A stretch of DNA of 64,000 nucleotides from Plasmodiophora brassicae (taxonomy: Eukaryota > Endomyxa > Phytomyxea > Plasmodiophorida > Plasmodiophoridae), in contig JASFAU010000006.1 in assembly GCA_039704465.1 (NCBI GenBank), positions 1,054,001-1,118,000 on the forward strand, in the 5' to 3' direction. The notes under the pieces are model-generated. The model had not been told where the DNA came from, made no database searches, and saw nothing but the letters and a program-made list of their open reading frames with translations. Shown in pieces: positions 32,217 through 41,422 of this stretch. How positions within the stretch are numbered: position 1 is the stretch's first letter; every line of letters starts with the position of its first letter. A program made the translations under genes and the position numbers.

Positions 32217-35200
32217 TTATGATTCATCGGATACAAGTTGTGACACGAAATCGAACACCTGCGATTCGGAAGCGGTTATCTGATCCAGCACGTGTTCACG
32301 AAGAAGGCGAACGTGTTCGGATTCGTCGTGGGACAGCAACCAACGGAATAGCTCTGATGACGACCAGCAGATTAAATCGCAGATGGTATTTGTTCCTGAG
32401 TCAGAATGAGACAGCTCGCGCCTACGTCATCCCTGTACAATTACCAACCAGTATTGCCAGCCAATGCAATGCTCGCGAGTGCGAATTTCGGGATCGCCAT
32501 CCGCTGATCGTTCGTTGGAGGCATCCACGAGACGCTGGCTTGATTGGCAATCATGGAGCGGAATTGCGCAAGCTTCACAGGAGCACGTTTCTAGATAAAG
32601 TCAGTTTCTTTACCGACGGGTTCGAACCACAGCGGACCCATACGCTTGGATCTGAGGTGCCGCGCTTCGAGTCGGCACATGTCAAAAATTGTGTTATGGC
32701 AGCTTCAAGCTGGGGTAGCTCAGCTAGCACTCGGGCGAACAAAGTATCCTTCGTCGCATGCATGACTGTCGACATTGATGCAGCGAACCGAAGCATTAGA
32801 AACGTTTCGATCTAGTGAGTTTTGGCAATCAGAAACTCCAGAAGCAGACTCGAATACATCGCGGTTACATTCCCAGTGAAAGGCTTCAAGTAGCCCTTCA
32901 GATGAAACGGTTTAGAAGCAATCTTGAGCAGTGCGGTTCGTAAGCGTTCAAGTTCCGCCTTCACGGCATCCACAATCTGGGCTGAATCGGGAGCGATTGC
33001 AGATTCAAGCGATGATAATGTCATGTTGAACAAGGGTTGCACAATCCGTTGCCCGATGGAGCGAAGACTTCGCCGAGGTGGCCCGAGAAGCGTACCTCGT
33101 GGGATGTCAGGCAAACCCATATAACGATGACGAAAACGTACTCGCAAGCTCTCTCTGTACAGAGCGACAACGGGGATGTATACCAGCAATGACCGCCATC
33201 AGGTTATGATCCAATGAGCCTGTCTCGTCGTTAGAGACTACAATAAATTAGGCGCGTTACAGATGCGGTTTACCCAAGATGGTGAATATTGAGGCAAGGC
33301 GGTCATAAGTAGGAGCCGTCCACAGCATGGGTGAATTGTCAACTTCCTGCCCGAGCAATTCTGCATACAGGTACCGGTCAATTGTACTCAGAAACCATTC
33401 TGGTACATCAGTTACCTTCGCACTTAGAAGCACAGAGGAATATCGTGCCGGCAGCGCCTTTCAGAATCGGACGGTGAAGATCTTGGCGGCCTTCGACGGC
33501 TGCCATGGAGTCAACGATGGCAGAGAACATCGTGGCAATGTCGGCTGAGGTCGGCACAGGCGATGACGACGTAACACTGCTCGGGAACATGATTGATAGT
33601 GGCGACTTGATACATAGGTAAGCACTAGATAATCGTCCACACCACGAGTACCACACCTGCATTTTCGCGACTAACTTGGAAACAAACGTCGACTGGTAGC
33701 GTGCAATGGCTCTGAACAGATCCGCGCGGCACGATGCAGGAAGAATCCTCGCCAGGCCACGCTCCCAGGCGGACTCACTCAGGTCGAATAGTCGAGGAAA
33801 CTCCGACTCGATGACTCCAGACAGCAGCGTTGATCGGTCTGATAGCGATTAGGAACTTGAGTCCAGAGGGTGCCGGCAATAGCTTACTGCAGAATGCCTG
33901 CAATTCGCCCTCGAGGACGTCGACCACACCTTGGAAGAACTCGAGCAGCAGCGTCCGTCTTGACTTAGGGCTCACTGCTACACAATTAGCAAAGCCGCAT
34001 AGCTAGCGCGAGGCACTGGCCAACGGACCGTCGCTATGTCGATTGTTCATAACAATCTGTTGTAGTGTTTGTCGTGTCTGACTGTCCGTCTTCTTGCCCA
34101 GGACAGTTTGCAGCGTGCTGATGTTCGTCACGGCTTCAAGCAGGCCATCGAAAACCTACAGGGTATCACTTAGATCACGGCCGTGTCATGACCTCGGAGA
34201 TCGTTAGTACGCTTTCGAGATGCTGCCAAACCAGAGACCGAAGACGGGCACCAGTCTGCTCCGAATCCTAGAAGCAGACCATAGTCAGCGTTGTGACGCG
34301 TAATAGAGACCCTGGATGAAGCAGACCGCCTTCGATGTCGTAGGGCTAAGTAACGTAGACACGTCCAGCATCGTCTTGACCAGGTTTTCGAAATCGGAGC
34401 GCGTCCCGTCGACAACGTTGGACACGATAACGGCGAGCTGGTTCAGGTTGAACGCACACTGCAGCGCAGCGCCGATGTCGACTTGATTTCCACACAGCAG
34501 TGCAGCCTTCAGCGCCGATTCGGTCTGGGCTCGTATGGCATCCGTTTGCTGCTGTACCCAGAGGTAGTCGGCACTCAAACAGTCGATCGTATGGAGATCT
34601 GACGCATTGGCAAGCTCGATGATTTCAGATAAAATCAGTGCATTCCTCGATGCTTCCGCAAGTGATCCAGGCTCCTGCAACAACACTGTTATCCCGCGAC
34701 TTATAATCGACTATCTAAATGGAATACTGACATTGCTGTGAAGCGCCGACTTTGCCTTACTTACGAGCTGGACGAAACGAAGAACGCATCTCAGAACTTC
34801 GGCATTCTCCTGCCAATTCAGTCAGCAATACGTTGCGGTATCTGAACCCGAGAGCCACATCACCTGCGTTGCGTTCAGCTTGTTGACCAGACGTTTGATT
34901 TTCTCGAACGGCTGCATGATCGATGCATGGATCGCTTGAAACTCCGACTGTAATGCGGAACTCTCGTTCAGCAGGTCCTTCGCGTCGGTCTCGACAGCGT
35001 CAATCTGGTTGCACATGTCATCCGACATACTTTGAACGGAGCCGTCAACGCCGCGTCACCTGAACCGACTGACGAAGTAGATCCTCGTGATTTGCAGCAA
35101 CCTGAACCACATCTCAGCAGAAGCAATAATCAAGGGCAAACCGCGAGCGTACTTCGGCGTGAATGTGCGCGTCAATGGTTCGGACGGCAGCGTTCAGGCG

Positions 35201-35501
35201 ATCCGCCAATCTCGATACATTATGCAGGTTAATCACAGACATGAACGTGTCGATGTCAAAGTCCTCCGACAGGAACGTCTGGAAGAGTTCTGCGCACCAG
35301 TCAAGGACGGCTGGCACCCAGGACGTGACGAATCACGAGACCGTCTTTCCGCCACGCCTCGAATAACTCAGCCTGAGTTGAAAACTGGCCCGAGCCATGC
35401 CGAACGCGGACGCTCTTCGTCGAACGGGTAACATTCCCGCTCAGGCCGAGATCGTCATCGCTCTCGTCAGAGCTGAGCGACGCATCGCGGCCAACCGCCA
35501 T
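32217..35501 (-). CDS. COG5: Conserved oligomeric Golgi complex subunit 5
   Basis: COG5 is a subunit of the COG tether that guides retrograde vesicles within the Golgi. ATG 35501 opens an acidic leader (ASLSSDESDDDLGLSG). Then come SEDFDIDTFMS (the COG5 N-terminal motif), QIDAVETDAKDLLNESSALQ with MQPFEKIKRL, ASDLHTIDCLSADYLWVQQQ, VDIGAALQCAFNLNQLAVIV with NVVDGTRSDFENLVKTMLDV, and EFFQGVVDVLEGELQAF. The C-terminal half includes IVQPLFNMTLSSLESAI, SSLLLEFLIAKTH, VLAELPQLEAAI, and a final exon SSELFRWLLSHDESEHVRLL ending at TAA 32217-32219. Order and spacing match human COG5. The predicted coiled-coil/helical character is typical. Several short introns interrupt it, and I did not fix every border. 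Confidence 0.88.
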
Positions 35502-35705
35502 ACGCGCACGTTTTTGCACTCCCTCGCAATGATGTTCGCCGAATGGTAAATGCTCTGGGCACAACATCCGAAAGTTCCAAATATGAAGCGATACATGTGC
35601 CCTCGTTACATTGCATGCTCGTCGTGTACAACAGTGCATATCTTAACGACATCAGAAATACGTTTTGAGTGTGAAGGCCCGTAGAGGGAACAGCCGGACA
35701 GAGGT

Positions 35706-35779
35706 GTCTGAGTGGCGCAACTGGTCAGCGCGTACGACTGTTAATCGTGAGGTTCCCGGTTCGAGCCCGGGCTCGGACG
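35706..35779 (+). tRNA. tRNA-Asn (GTT), copy 1
   Basis: A full cloverleaf folds: acceptor GTCTGAG pairs with CTCGGAC (one G-T pair), discriminator G, anticodon stem TACGA/TCGTG around loop CTGTTAA with anticodon GTT, and T-arm CCCGG-TTCGAGC-CCGGG. Internal A and B boxes for RNA polymerase III are present. A run of five T follows nine bases downstream of the acceptor as terminator. No intron. Confidence 0.97.
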
Positions 35780-35855
35780 GAACTTTTTCGCCGAGCGACA
35801 TTGCGTCTTGTCTCGTGACTTCTACGCGATGCAGTTCAGCAGGCAGCACACGCAG

Positions 35856-35929
35856 GTCTGAGTGGCGCAACTGGTCAGCGCGTACGACTGTTAATCGTGA
35901 GGTTCCCGGTTCGAGCCCGGGCTCGGACG
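35856..35929 (+). tRNA. tRNA-Asn (GTT), copy 2
   Basis: Identical in all 74 bases to copy 1, starting 76 bp after it ends. TTTT follows about five bases downstream. The flanking sequence is unrelated to that of copy 1, so only the tRNA body is conserved. Confidence 0.97.
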
Positions 35930-36030
35930 TTGACTTTTGCTTTGCCCTCTTGAAGAATTTTGTCCTTTTGGAGGTTGACGTTACTGCATAGGTCCTGCAG
36001 TTCGATCGGTAAGCCCTGCTTTCCCGCCTT

Positions 36031-36176
36031 GATATGCGGCTATTCGTCCATGTTTGGAGGTGTTGTATGGGACGAGGAAGGCGAAACAACTTCTCTGTCC
36101 CTGCGTCCGCGCATATATAGCTGTTCGTCCATGTTTGAACGTGCCGTATGGGTCCAGGAAGTGGAAACAACTGCTG
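36031..36176. repeat. Two degenerate direct repeats of about 65 bp between tRNA genes
   Basis: Units at 36031-36095 and 36111-36176, period about 80 bp, share blocks such as TTCGTCCATGTTTG, then GTATGG, AGGAAG and GAAACAACT, at roughly 75 percent identity. No protein or RNA family is recognised. The pair lies between tRNA-Asn copies 2 and 3 and may mark the duplication that produced the array. Confidence 0.55.
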
Positions 36177-36277
36177 CCAGTGTGGCACAACTCCTCACCG
36201 CGTTCGGTTCCCGACCTGGGCCTGGATATTGAACGTAAAGGACATGTATTGAGTTGCCCGACTTGCACCGCAAACAG

Positions 36278-36351
36278 GTCTGAGTGGCGCAACTGGTCAG
36301 CGCGTACGACTGTTAATCGTGAGGTTCCCGGTTCGAGCCCGGGCTCGGACG
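36278..36351 (+). tRNA. tRNA-Asn (GTT), copy 3
   Basis: Identical to copies 1 and 2, 348 bp after copy 2. A short T-rich stretch (TCTTTATTTT) follows as the likely Pol III terminator. Three identical copies with unrelated flanks imply recent duplication or homogenisation of the gene body. Confidence 0.97.
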
Positions 36352-36753
36352 TCGTCTTTATTTTGCTTCAGGCGAACTCCAACATCCTGGGCGACGTGCA
36401 GGGCGTTTCGATAAAACAAGAAGCGTAGTGGGCCCGTCAGGAAACGCGTCGCTGTCTGCTATGATGAATCTCGGAAAGGCCAATAGATCGGTTGCATTGA
36501 TGGCCAAGCTGCCACAGTACTTGAACTTGTTTGCGAAGATTCTTGTAGTAGCGCGTTACTATTGAAAAGCGGCTGACAGCTGCTCATTTCAAGTGGTTTC
36601 AGGCAAGGCTTCGTCTTGTTAAACCTATATCCGTCTTGGGACTAATTCAGCGATTAGTCGAAGCTGTCGTCCCGGTCAAGTCCCGGACCTCTGTTCCGGA
36701 CGTTCCGCTTCGGCAGAACCCCATACCTTATTATTGTAATCTGTCAAGGCATC
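36352..36753. other. Intergenic region, tRNA array to RhoGAP gene
   Basis: These 402 bp contain no recognisable gene. The part just before the next ATG is AT-rich (ccttattattgtaatctg) and probably holds the promoter of the secreted RhoGAP gene. Confidence 0.4.
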
Positions 36754-38045
36754 ATGGCCGTGTCCAGCGTTGCGTTCGTCATCGCAGTTGCCTTCCTGGC
36801 CGCCGCCCAAGCGCATCCCGGTTCGTCTACAGGGGTCGAGCCCGATGAGCGGCTGTTATCAACGCCATCACAGTCATTGGACGTTCCGCCGCCGAAAGAC
36901 AAGCGTCTGAGCCGATCCAATGTCGTGTGGAGTAACGGAAGACGCCACCGCATAACGTACGCAGATCCTCTTGCGCTTATGCCCCAGATCATTGAGGGCG
37001 CCCAACAAGCGGTCGATGGCGACGACGAACGCTCTCGTGGCGACGAGCGTTCTAGTGACGTCGGCCACTTGGTAAAACGCGATAACAGCAAGAGAGACTC
37101 TGGTGTAGATGGTCTCGATGTTGCTGTCTCCCTCTCTGGCTCCCCGATCGATAAGGATGAGAAGGTTTCCGCCCATCTCCGACATCTCAACGATCAGTCT
37201 CAATCGCTCCGCATTGATTTGCCTGAAAGGAAGCCCCTCACGCCCAATGTTGAGGTTGCAGCATCGCTCCTGGTGAAGCTGGGAGTATCATTCTCAGGTG
37301 TGCAAACGAGGAAGCCACGAGGATTGTGGGGCAAACTGGGACTCTCGAACGCAAAGACTGATCCAGAGGCGATTGCACGTGATGTTGTGTCGATTTGGGT
37401 AAGGCAGGGAGTCGATCTTTGGAATAAGGTCCCAGCCGATCCCGCCACCGGTCTGCCCTTACTACTACAGACTTGTGCTGCAACGATTCGTCAGGGCGAC
37501 GACCTTGACGTCAAGTTGCACGGTGCGTATCGGGTGTCGTCCAAACAAGGAGACAAGCCGGCTTTCATGGACCAGGCGGTACATCGCAGTGGCAGTCCTG
37601 TACCAGAGGATGCCGTCAAATTTCGAAATGTGAGACACCTGGCAGCTAACGTCCTGAAGGACTTTCTAAGAGAGATGACGTATGCCGGGGCTCCGCTTCT
37701 TCCTTGGTCAGCCTGCACGCTCTTGCCGCAGACACCACACCGATAACGCCCCAGTATGCTTATGAGTTTATTGACAAGTGGCGTACGATCGGTACCAACG
37801 ACGACAGGCTTAACCAGAGGCGGTACCGGGTCTGGGAATTCCTAAGAACCGAGATGGCGTGGATAATCGAGGCAATGAAGTCCCAGCCTCTGGGCATGAG
37901 CGCGAACAGCTTGTCGAGAATAATCGCGCCGAATCTGTTCGCTACCGTCGACGGCCTGGACCCCGATACCCAGGTCAAACTCAACAGCAAGGTCGTCAAG
38001 TTCTTCGAATCGTGGATCCTATATTCTGCCCCGTTCCCCACGTAA
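36754..38045 (+). CDS. Signal-peptide-bearing RhoGAP domain protein
   Basis: A GTPase-activating protein for Rho/Rac-type GTPases with an N-terminal signal peptide (MAVSSVAFVIAVAFLAAAQA, cut before HPG). Residues 21-150 are Ser/Arg/Asp-rich and look disordered. The RhoGAP fold follows: LPLLLQTCAATIRQG, the arginine-finger loop LHGAYRVSSKQG (equivalent to GIFRVSG), FRNVRHLAANVLKDFLREM, TPITPQYAYEFIDKW, and SANSLSRIIAPNLFATVDGL. Joining the two halves in frame needs a 32-nt intron (37680-37711, GTATGC...TCAG), unusually short here, giving 419 aa. The more usual 50-60 nt choices break the frame. Either this is a mini-intron or the gene carries a frameshift. The signal peptide would put a cytosolic-type regulator outside the cell or in the secretory path, which suggests an exported effector. 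Confidence 0.82.
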
Positions 38046-38331
38046 AAGACACATGCCGTTGCTGCTTATTAAACGTACCGTAGCAGCTGCCGAGGGAATG
38101 GACTGCTGGTTGTAATGAAAGATATTTCTGCAGAGCCAAGAGGCCACGTGTGACGGGCACCTGGAGAGCACCTGTGGAGTAGAAAAAACGAGCAGCCTCT
38201 GGGCCCTCGGTCGGCTCCGTTCCGCTCACCAACACCAAGCAAGTGCTGTCAGTGGTCGTCCCCACACGTCACACCTCCAAGCCTTCCGTCGACCACACGC
38301 CGAACCGTTGCCTTTCGACAGCAGGCCACCC

Positions 38332-38590
38332 ATGCAGCCGACGACCGGACCTGGAGGTCGCCCCGTCCTGAAAGTCGAATCTCCAGACTGCCTCTCGAAA
38401 TGGTTCTGCGGTACGGCAGCGGTACGTGGATCGGCACGAACCGACCCAGGAGTCGTCCTGAAGGCGCTGGCCTGTTTCACAGATGTACATCGTCGACGGC
38501 GGATTCAGTCTGATGTGCTGCGTGTCTGCGTTCTGCTTCCCATGCTACCCGTATACCGTCGTTGATCCTGTCCACGCTGACACATTCTGA
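38332..38590 (+). CDS. Possible small Cys-rich protein, two exons
   Basis: ATG 38332 opens a 30-codon exon. A 61-nt intron with textbook borders (38422-38482, GTACGT...TTTCACAG, phase 0) leads to a 35-codon exon (MYIVDGGFSLMCCVSAFCFP then CYPY) ending at TGA 38588. The clustered cysteines in a hydrophobic context could be a palmitoylated anchor. A further splice from 38551 (GTATACC) to an acceptor near 38602 would swap the tail for another Cys-rich one. No homologue is recognised and upstream exons may be missing. Confidence 0.3.
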
Positions 38591-38925
38591 CCAGTCGCAC
38601 AGGTGTTGCTGCTGGGAGCCCAAGGGCCTCCCGTGATCGACCTCACACGATCTGTATCTTGGTTCGGCTCCTGTCAATAAACGATTAGCAATTCTGTCGA
38701 CCCTCTCTGGTTTCTTAGTCCCTCATGACATGTGCTATCCTAGTTTTGCTGATAAACCCCATCCCGTTATGGCTGTAGTAGTAGTCGCTGCTCACTCCTT
38801 CTTCCCAATTCGTCTGAAACGCCTTCTAGCTGATATGCAAAGCCAAGCAATCGCTTGTCAAAGGTTATCGACGCCGTGCCCGTAGCCATTTCGAGCGCAG
38901 ACCCCATCGTTGACGTCGAATTGTT
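38591..38925. other. Intergenic spacer
   Basis: These 335 bp lie between the possible Cys-rich gene and the converging coiled-coil gene. AT-rich in part (aataaacgattagcaattctg near 38675, which includes an AATAAA polyadenylation-like signal). No gene seen. Confidence 0.35.
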
Positions 38926-40032
38926 TCATGTATTTCCCAACTTCCAGGATACTCTAGTCAATACATCGTCGACGTGCTCAACTTGCTTGAGCAGGTCGGT
39001 CAGGACGTCTTCCCAGATCGGTGACGTCGAGGCCCTCTTCTGGGCCACGTCCAGAATTCGGGCAGCATCCTCCATCGCCAGTGCGGCCACCTTGAATGCC
39101 TCACGTGCAACGGCCAAACGTTTCTCGACCAGTATGGCACTGTTAGTGAGCGCCTCTAGGTCGCGTCTTACTGCAAGCTCGTCGTTGACCAGTCGGCGAA
39201 TCTCTTCGTTCAGGGATCGTCGCGACAGCACTTGCCACCATGGAATTTGGTATTTCTTGGCGTCTAGCGCTATCATCGTCTTCCAAATATTGTCCGAGAG
39301 CCGTTGCAGGACTTGCTTTGCGGCAACGATAGAAACATGACGAAGCTGGACCTTGCTCTCGTGGAATCGCATCACAGCCCTGGTGCCGACCTTGCGAATC
39401 CGCACGACGAGATCGGTGAGATCGGCATACACCGGTGTCCCGTGGTACCCAATAAGAGGCAGGACGCGAAGGCAGCCGGAAGAACGAAGGAACTGGCAGA
39501 TCAGGGCACCGTTCACCTTGACGATATCGTGGTAGCCCACCATCTGTTTGTACAGGGCTTGCCAGTCGATCCCGTCGCTTGTCGCAGTGGTCTGTTCCAG
39601 CTTGACAAGCAGGTCGACAGCGTCACGTGCGGCCGCCTTGCACTGCATAACGCCTTTGCCGATGTCTTCGAACGCTGCAACCTGCTGATCTTCAGCGCTC
39701 TCGCGGTAACGGTGGTGCCTTCGGCTCTTCTCGAGCTTCTGGCCCAGAACGTATCGACGGACGACCTCGCACGGGCGGCATGCCGCGATCCTGCTCTGCA
39801 GGTCCCGTATGCGGGCATCGTATTGCCACTGGAGGATGTCCCGGTATCGAATATGCATGGATTTCACCATGTCGAACCGCGCCGTCTGCAGAATACTCGC
39901 AATGCGATCCGTATCGATTTGCACCTGAGACGCCGTCACATACAAAAGTTCGCGCTGCTCGCTGTACGAGCCATTGCGAGTGTCGGCAAGGACGACAGCA
40001 ACGCCTAGAACGACCCGGAACGCGGCGTTCAT
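38926..40032 (-). CDS. Probable secreted coiled-coil protein, 368 aa
   Basis: ATG 40032 gives a short hydrophobic leader (MNAAFRVVLGVAVVLADT) that scores by eye as a signal peptide, although the open frame continues upstream to 40278 with another ATG at 40128. The rest is almost entirely helical: VTASQVQIDTDRIASILQTA, then a basic stretch with KLEKSRRHHRYRESAEDQQV, AARDAVDLLVKLEQTT, and a long Ala/Arg/Glu-rich tail (LNEEIRRLVNDELAVRRDLE). No internal membrane segment is visible. The single uninterrupted exon of over 1 kb contrasts with its intron-rich neighbours. No family is recognised. Position between a secreted RhoGAP and a secreted ankyrin protein makes an extracellular role plausible. 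Confidence 0.6.
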   Translation of the reverse strand: MNAAFRVVLGVAVVLADTRNGSYSEQRELLYVTASQVQIDTDRIASILQTARFDMVKSMHIRYRDILQWQYDARIRDLQSRIAACRPCEVVRRYVLGQKLEKSRRHHRYRESAEDQQVAAFEDIGKGVMQCKAAARDAVDLLVKLEQTTATSDGIDWQALYKQMVGYHDIVKVNGALICQFLRSSGCLRVLPLIGYHGTPVYADLTDLVVRIRKVGTRAVMRFHESKVQLRHVSIVAAKQVLQRLSDNIWKTMIALDAKKYQIPWWQVLSRRSLNEEIRRLVNDELAVRRDLEALTNSAILVEKRLAVAREAFKVAALAMEDAARILDVAQKRASTSPIWEDVLTDLLKQVEHVDDVLTRVSWKLGNT

Positions 40033-40302
40033 TCCGAACAACGATCCGTCAACGGACACGGGCCGCGGAAGGGCCCGCTGCAGAACCAGTAATTGTGCGA
40101 CGTACGCCCGCCTGCACCTTGCTGCCATGCCAGAGGCCTGGTTTACCAGGTGGCCGGTTTGCTTTGCAGCCACCCAGTGGCCAAGTGGCGCCGGTAGTTC
40201 CGCACTTCCGCTCCAAAAATACACACTCATGCAGCTCCAGTGGCCAGTGGGCTGTGGGCCGACTCCGTCTCTGGCCACGCCGGGTCATTTGGAACAAAAT
40301 CG

Positions 40303-40857
40303 ATGGCGGGACAGGCGCCGGATGGCGTGCTGTCAGTTGAATATGCGGAGCGATGCGCCCGGATCATGGAGCGGGCGAAGGTGGAGCGGCGTACGGGCGA
40401 GTCGTGGCAGGACGTGTTCGAGACCGGCGGGTACGACGGGCGCCTGCGCCGAATCACTGGCCGCGACGAGCCGGGCGTCGTCGCGGCGACGCCGCAGCCG
40501 CCGCCGCGTCGTCCCGCGGATCTGGACCTGTCGCTGGCGACGATGCCGCCTGCGGAAGCCGATATGTCACTGCTGGTGTCGCCGATCACTGCCGATTGTT
40601 CGGTGACCATGTCGCCGGTCGCTGTCGGGTGCCGGAACCTGGCCGTCGCCTTCGACTCGTGCCCGACGACGTCGTTCGCTATCGTCCATGAAGCCGACCC
40701 GGACGTCACGATCGATTGCCCACTGGACGTATCTCACAGACCATCCGATGGTAGTCCATGTAATGCCGCCCAAGATAATAACGGCAACCCAGATTCACCG
40801 GGATCGCGTCAATCGCAAAGTCAGGCCCTGCCAGGATCCAGCCAAGTCTTCCGGTAG
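40303..40857 (+). CDS. Hypothetical protein, 184 aa
   Basis: ATG 40303 to stop 40855-40857, single exon. The N-terminal 55 residues are helical and charged (SVEYAERCARIMERAKVERR, then WQDVFETGGYDGRLRRITGR). A Pro/Arg linker follows, then a Met/Ser/Asp-rich stretch and a Gln/Ser-rich tail. No signal peptide. It is divergent from the coiled-coil gene with 270 bp between starts. The first part looks ordered, while the last 40 residues could be read-through of a missed intron. No family assigned. Confidence 0.5.
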   Translation: MAGQAPDGVLSVEYAERCARIMERAKVERRTGESWQDVFETGGYDGRLRRITGRDEPGVVAATPQPPPRRPADLDLSLATMPPAEADMSLLVSPITADCSVTMSPVAVGCRNLAVAFDSCPTTSFAIVHEADPDVTIDCPLDVSHRPSDGSPCNAAQDNNGNPDSPGSRQSQSQALPGSSQVFR

Positions 40858-41006
40858 ATTCTCTCAGCAATCGGCACCCGGGATAACACGTGAACAAGGT
40901 TTCGGTGTTCACATGACCAAGTACGTACTGGTAAGAAGGGTACAGAGGAGTTTCCCGCCGCAACACTAAACTGTTGGACGGTTCTGGGCGCGTCCAGTGT
41001 CTGGTC

Positions 41007-41385
41007 GGTCAGGCCGGTGTCTGTATTATGCGTTCCAGTATTTGTAACCGAGTTTGCTACAGTCATAGGGCGTTCCCAGAGTTCGCCGAATCTGTGACCA
41101 ATGAGAAGACGGCGGAACAGAAAATCCGGCGTTTTCTGAACAACAACGGAAAGCTGGTGACACGACGGTACACCCGCACCGCTCAGAACAACCGCCTCGT
41201 TGTGTCGCGTGTTCTGAGCGGTGCGGGTGTACCGTCGTGTCACCAGCTTTCCGTTGTTGTTCAGAAAGCGCCAGATTTTCTGTTCCGCCGTCTTCTCATT
41301 GGTCACAGATTCGGCGAACTCTGGGAACGCCCTAGCAGACTCGGTTACAAACACTGGAACGCATAACACAGACACCGGCCTGACC
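41007..41385. repeat. Long inverted repeat (foldback/MITE-like), arms about 180 bp
   Basis: Left arm 41007-41190 and right arm 41210-41385 are nearly perfect reverse complements (a few substitutions and one 8-bp gap near 41063-41070) around a 19-bp centre. The outer ends read GGTCAGGCCGGTGTCTG and CAGACACCGGCCTGACC. The element starts about 150 bp after the hypothetical gene and ends 37 bp before the first ATG of the ankyrin gene. No transposase is encoded, and open frames across it are mirror images. It would transcribe into a hairpin of about 180 bp. Likely a non-autonomous foldback/MITE element, though no clear target-site duplication is seen. Confidence 0.85.
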
Positions 41386-41422
41386 CTCATTCGCCAATAA
41401 CGCGTTTGCCGGTTGTGCCGAG

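Noticed and set aside
35706..36351. tRNA array as a CRISPR-like repeat array
   Set aside because: The 74-bp units fold as complete tRNA-Asn with Pol III signals, spacing is irregular (76 and 348 bp), and the genome is eukaryotic.
36754..37746. Signal-peptide RhoGAP as a protein with an RxLR host-targeting motif
   Set aside because: Only a loose 'DERLL' string follows the signal peptide, with no RxLR-dEER arrangement.
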